From the NCBI GenBank assembly GCA_003562605.1, contig PWUG01000232.1, forward strand, positions 1 to 6,491: a stretch of 6,491 nt of DNA, read 5' to 3'. Both the position numbers and the translations under genes were made by a program. Every line of letters starts with the position of its first letter. Within the stretch, counting starts at the first letter, position 1. This DNA is from Syntrophomonadaceae bacterium. GTDB lineage: Bacteria > Bacillota_D > Dethiobacteria > DTU022. The notes under the pieces were generated by a model. The model saw only the letters and a list, made by a program, of their open reading frames with translations. It did no database searches and was not told where the DNA came from. Of the stretch, positions 6,097-6,491 are shown piece by piece.

Positions 6097-6149
6097 TTAA
6101 TCCGCCCCCTGCCGGGGAATTACGGCGCAAGCTTGACCGGCGGGATTAA
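6097..6149. terminator. Structured inverted repeat between convergent genes, possible bidirectional terminator
   Basis: TTAATCCGCC (6097-6106) pairs with GGCGGGATTAA (6139-6149) over 10 pairs with one bulged G. Inside it, CCCC/GGGG (6106-6109 with 6114-6117) and CGG/CCG (6123-6125 with 6137-6139) can form smaller arms. It begins 5 bases after the flavoprotein stop and lies 25 bases from the natural TAA of the minus-strand gene, where a shared terminator would be expected. U-runs are absent on both sides, so the mode of action is uncertain. Confidence 0.45.
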
Positions 6150-6173
6150 AGGACTTCCAAATAACGAATAAAG

Positions 6174-6491
6174 TTACTGAGTTCCTAAAAGGTGGGGCAG
6201 GATATGCTTGCGCAGCTCGGCGGAGGCGAGCGAACCGGTGAAATGGCCCCTGTCAATTACGGTGACAGGATGATCTCCGTAAGATTCTTTTTGCTGCTAA
6301 AAGCGCATTACCTGGTCATAGCGAGCTAACAGGGGCAAAATGTTATCTTCTGCCCGCCTTGCGAACTGTTCTTTAAAATCTAATGCCTCCTCTACAACGA
6401 GGCGGTTTTCGTGAGCCAGGCTGGAGGTCAGCTTGCTGTATATCGAACTGGTAAAAACATCGCTCGGAATTGTCCCGGCCAATAATGGAAT
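6174..6491 (-). pseudogene. 3' part of an alpha/beta-hydrolase-like gene interrupted by an in-frame TAG
   Basis: From the window edge (6491) the minus strand is open for 64 codons, including TSSLAHENRLVVEEALDF and NILPLLARYDQVMRF, then reaches TAG at 6299-6297. The same frame continues for 40 convincing codons, QQKESYGDHPVTVIDRGHFT then GSLASAELRKHILPHLLGTQ, to TAA at 6176-6174. ARYDQV resembles the catalytic-acid strand of alpha/beta hydrolases ('ar.D.ivp') and DRGHFTGS their catalytic-histidine loop, so the amber codon would remove the histidine and last helix. The 5' end lies outside the window, and TTG at 6482-6480 is internal, not a start, because the frame stays open beyond it. The gene is convergent with the flavoprotein gene. 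Explanations: a nonsense mutation (GAG, CAG or AAG to TAG), an assembly error, or amber readthrough, including pyrrolysine insertion. Family assignment is tentative; the continuity of the frame is seen directly. Confidence 0.6.

Noticed and set aside
6480..6482. TTG as the start of a 61-residue minus-strand gene
   Set aside because: The frame is open past it to the window edge, so it is an internal leucine codon of a longer gene.

Overview
The window reads as a bacterial chromosome segment, most likely from an anaerobic Firmicute (Clostridia-like). The grounds are strong AGGAGG-type ribosome binding sites, two GTG starts, and a mix of a NamZ-like cell-wall enzyme, a bacterial relative of cyclic-2,3-diphosphoglycerate synthetase, a class III aminotransferase and a geranylgeranyl-reductase-like flavoprotein. 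The taxon is an inference; there is no rRNA or marker gene to fix it.

Layout, left to right. Bases 1-201 are the 3' end of a plus-strand gene whose tail resembles the NamZ/DUF1343 exo-muramidase family. Tail-to-tail with it, on the minus strand (198-320), lies a short decayed fragment that still encodes the C-terminus of a haloalkane-dehalogenase-like alpha/beta hydrolase. Four intact plus-strand genes follow: a predicted GTPase of the cPGS/COG2403 family (377-1714), an ARPP-1/DUF6569-like protein (1947-2933), a class III PLP aminotransferase with a cysteine-rich insertion (start best placed at 3164, end 4588), and an FAD-dependent oxidoreductase of the geranylgeranyl reductase type (4667-6091). 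The right end holds the 3' part of a minus-strand gene. It looks like another alpha/beta hydrolase, and a TAG codon at 6299-6297 interrupts its frame 40 codons before the natural TAA.

The first two complete genes look like separate units: each has its own strong ribosome binding site, and a gap of about 230 bases with hairpins follows each. The aminotransferase and the flavoprotein are 78 bases apart on the same strand and may be co-transcribed; their shared substrate, if any, cannot be read from sequence. Both edges of the window carry broken or interrupted minus-strand hydrolase sequence, so gene decay and rearrangement seem to have shaped the locus. I saw no tRNA, rRNA, CRISPR array, insertion sequence or phage gene. 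I found no convincing new multi-gene system. The most striking observations are the in-frame amber codon and the hidden hydrolase remnant.
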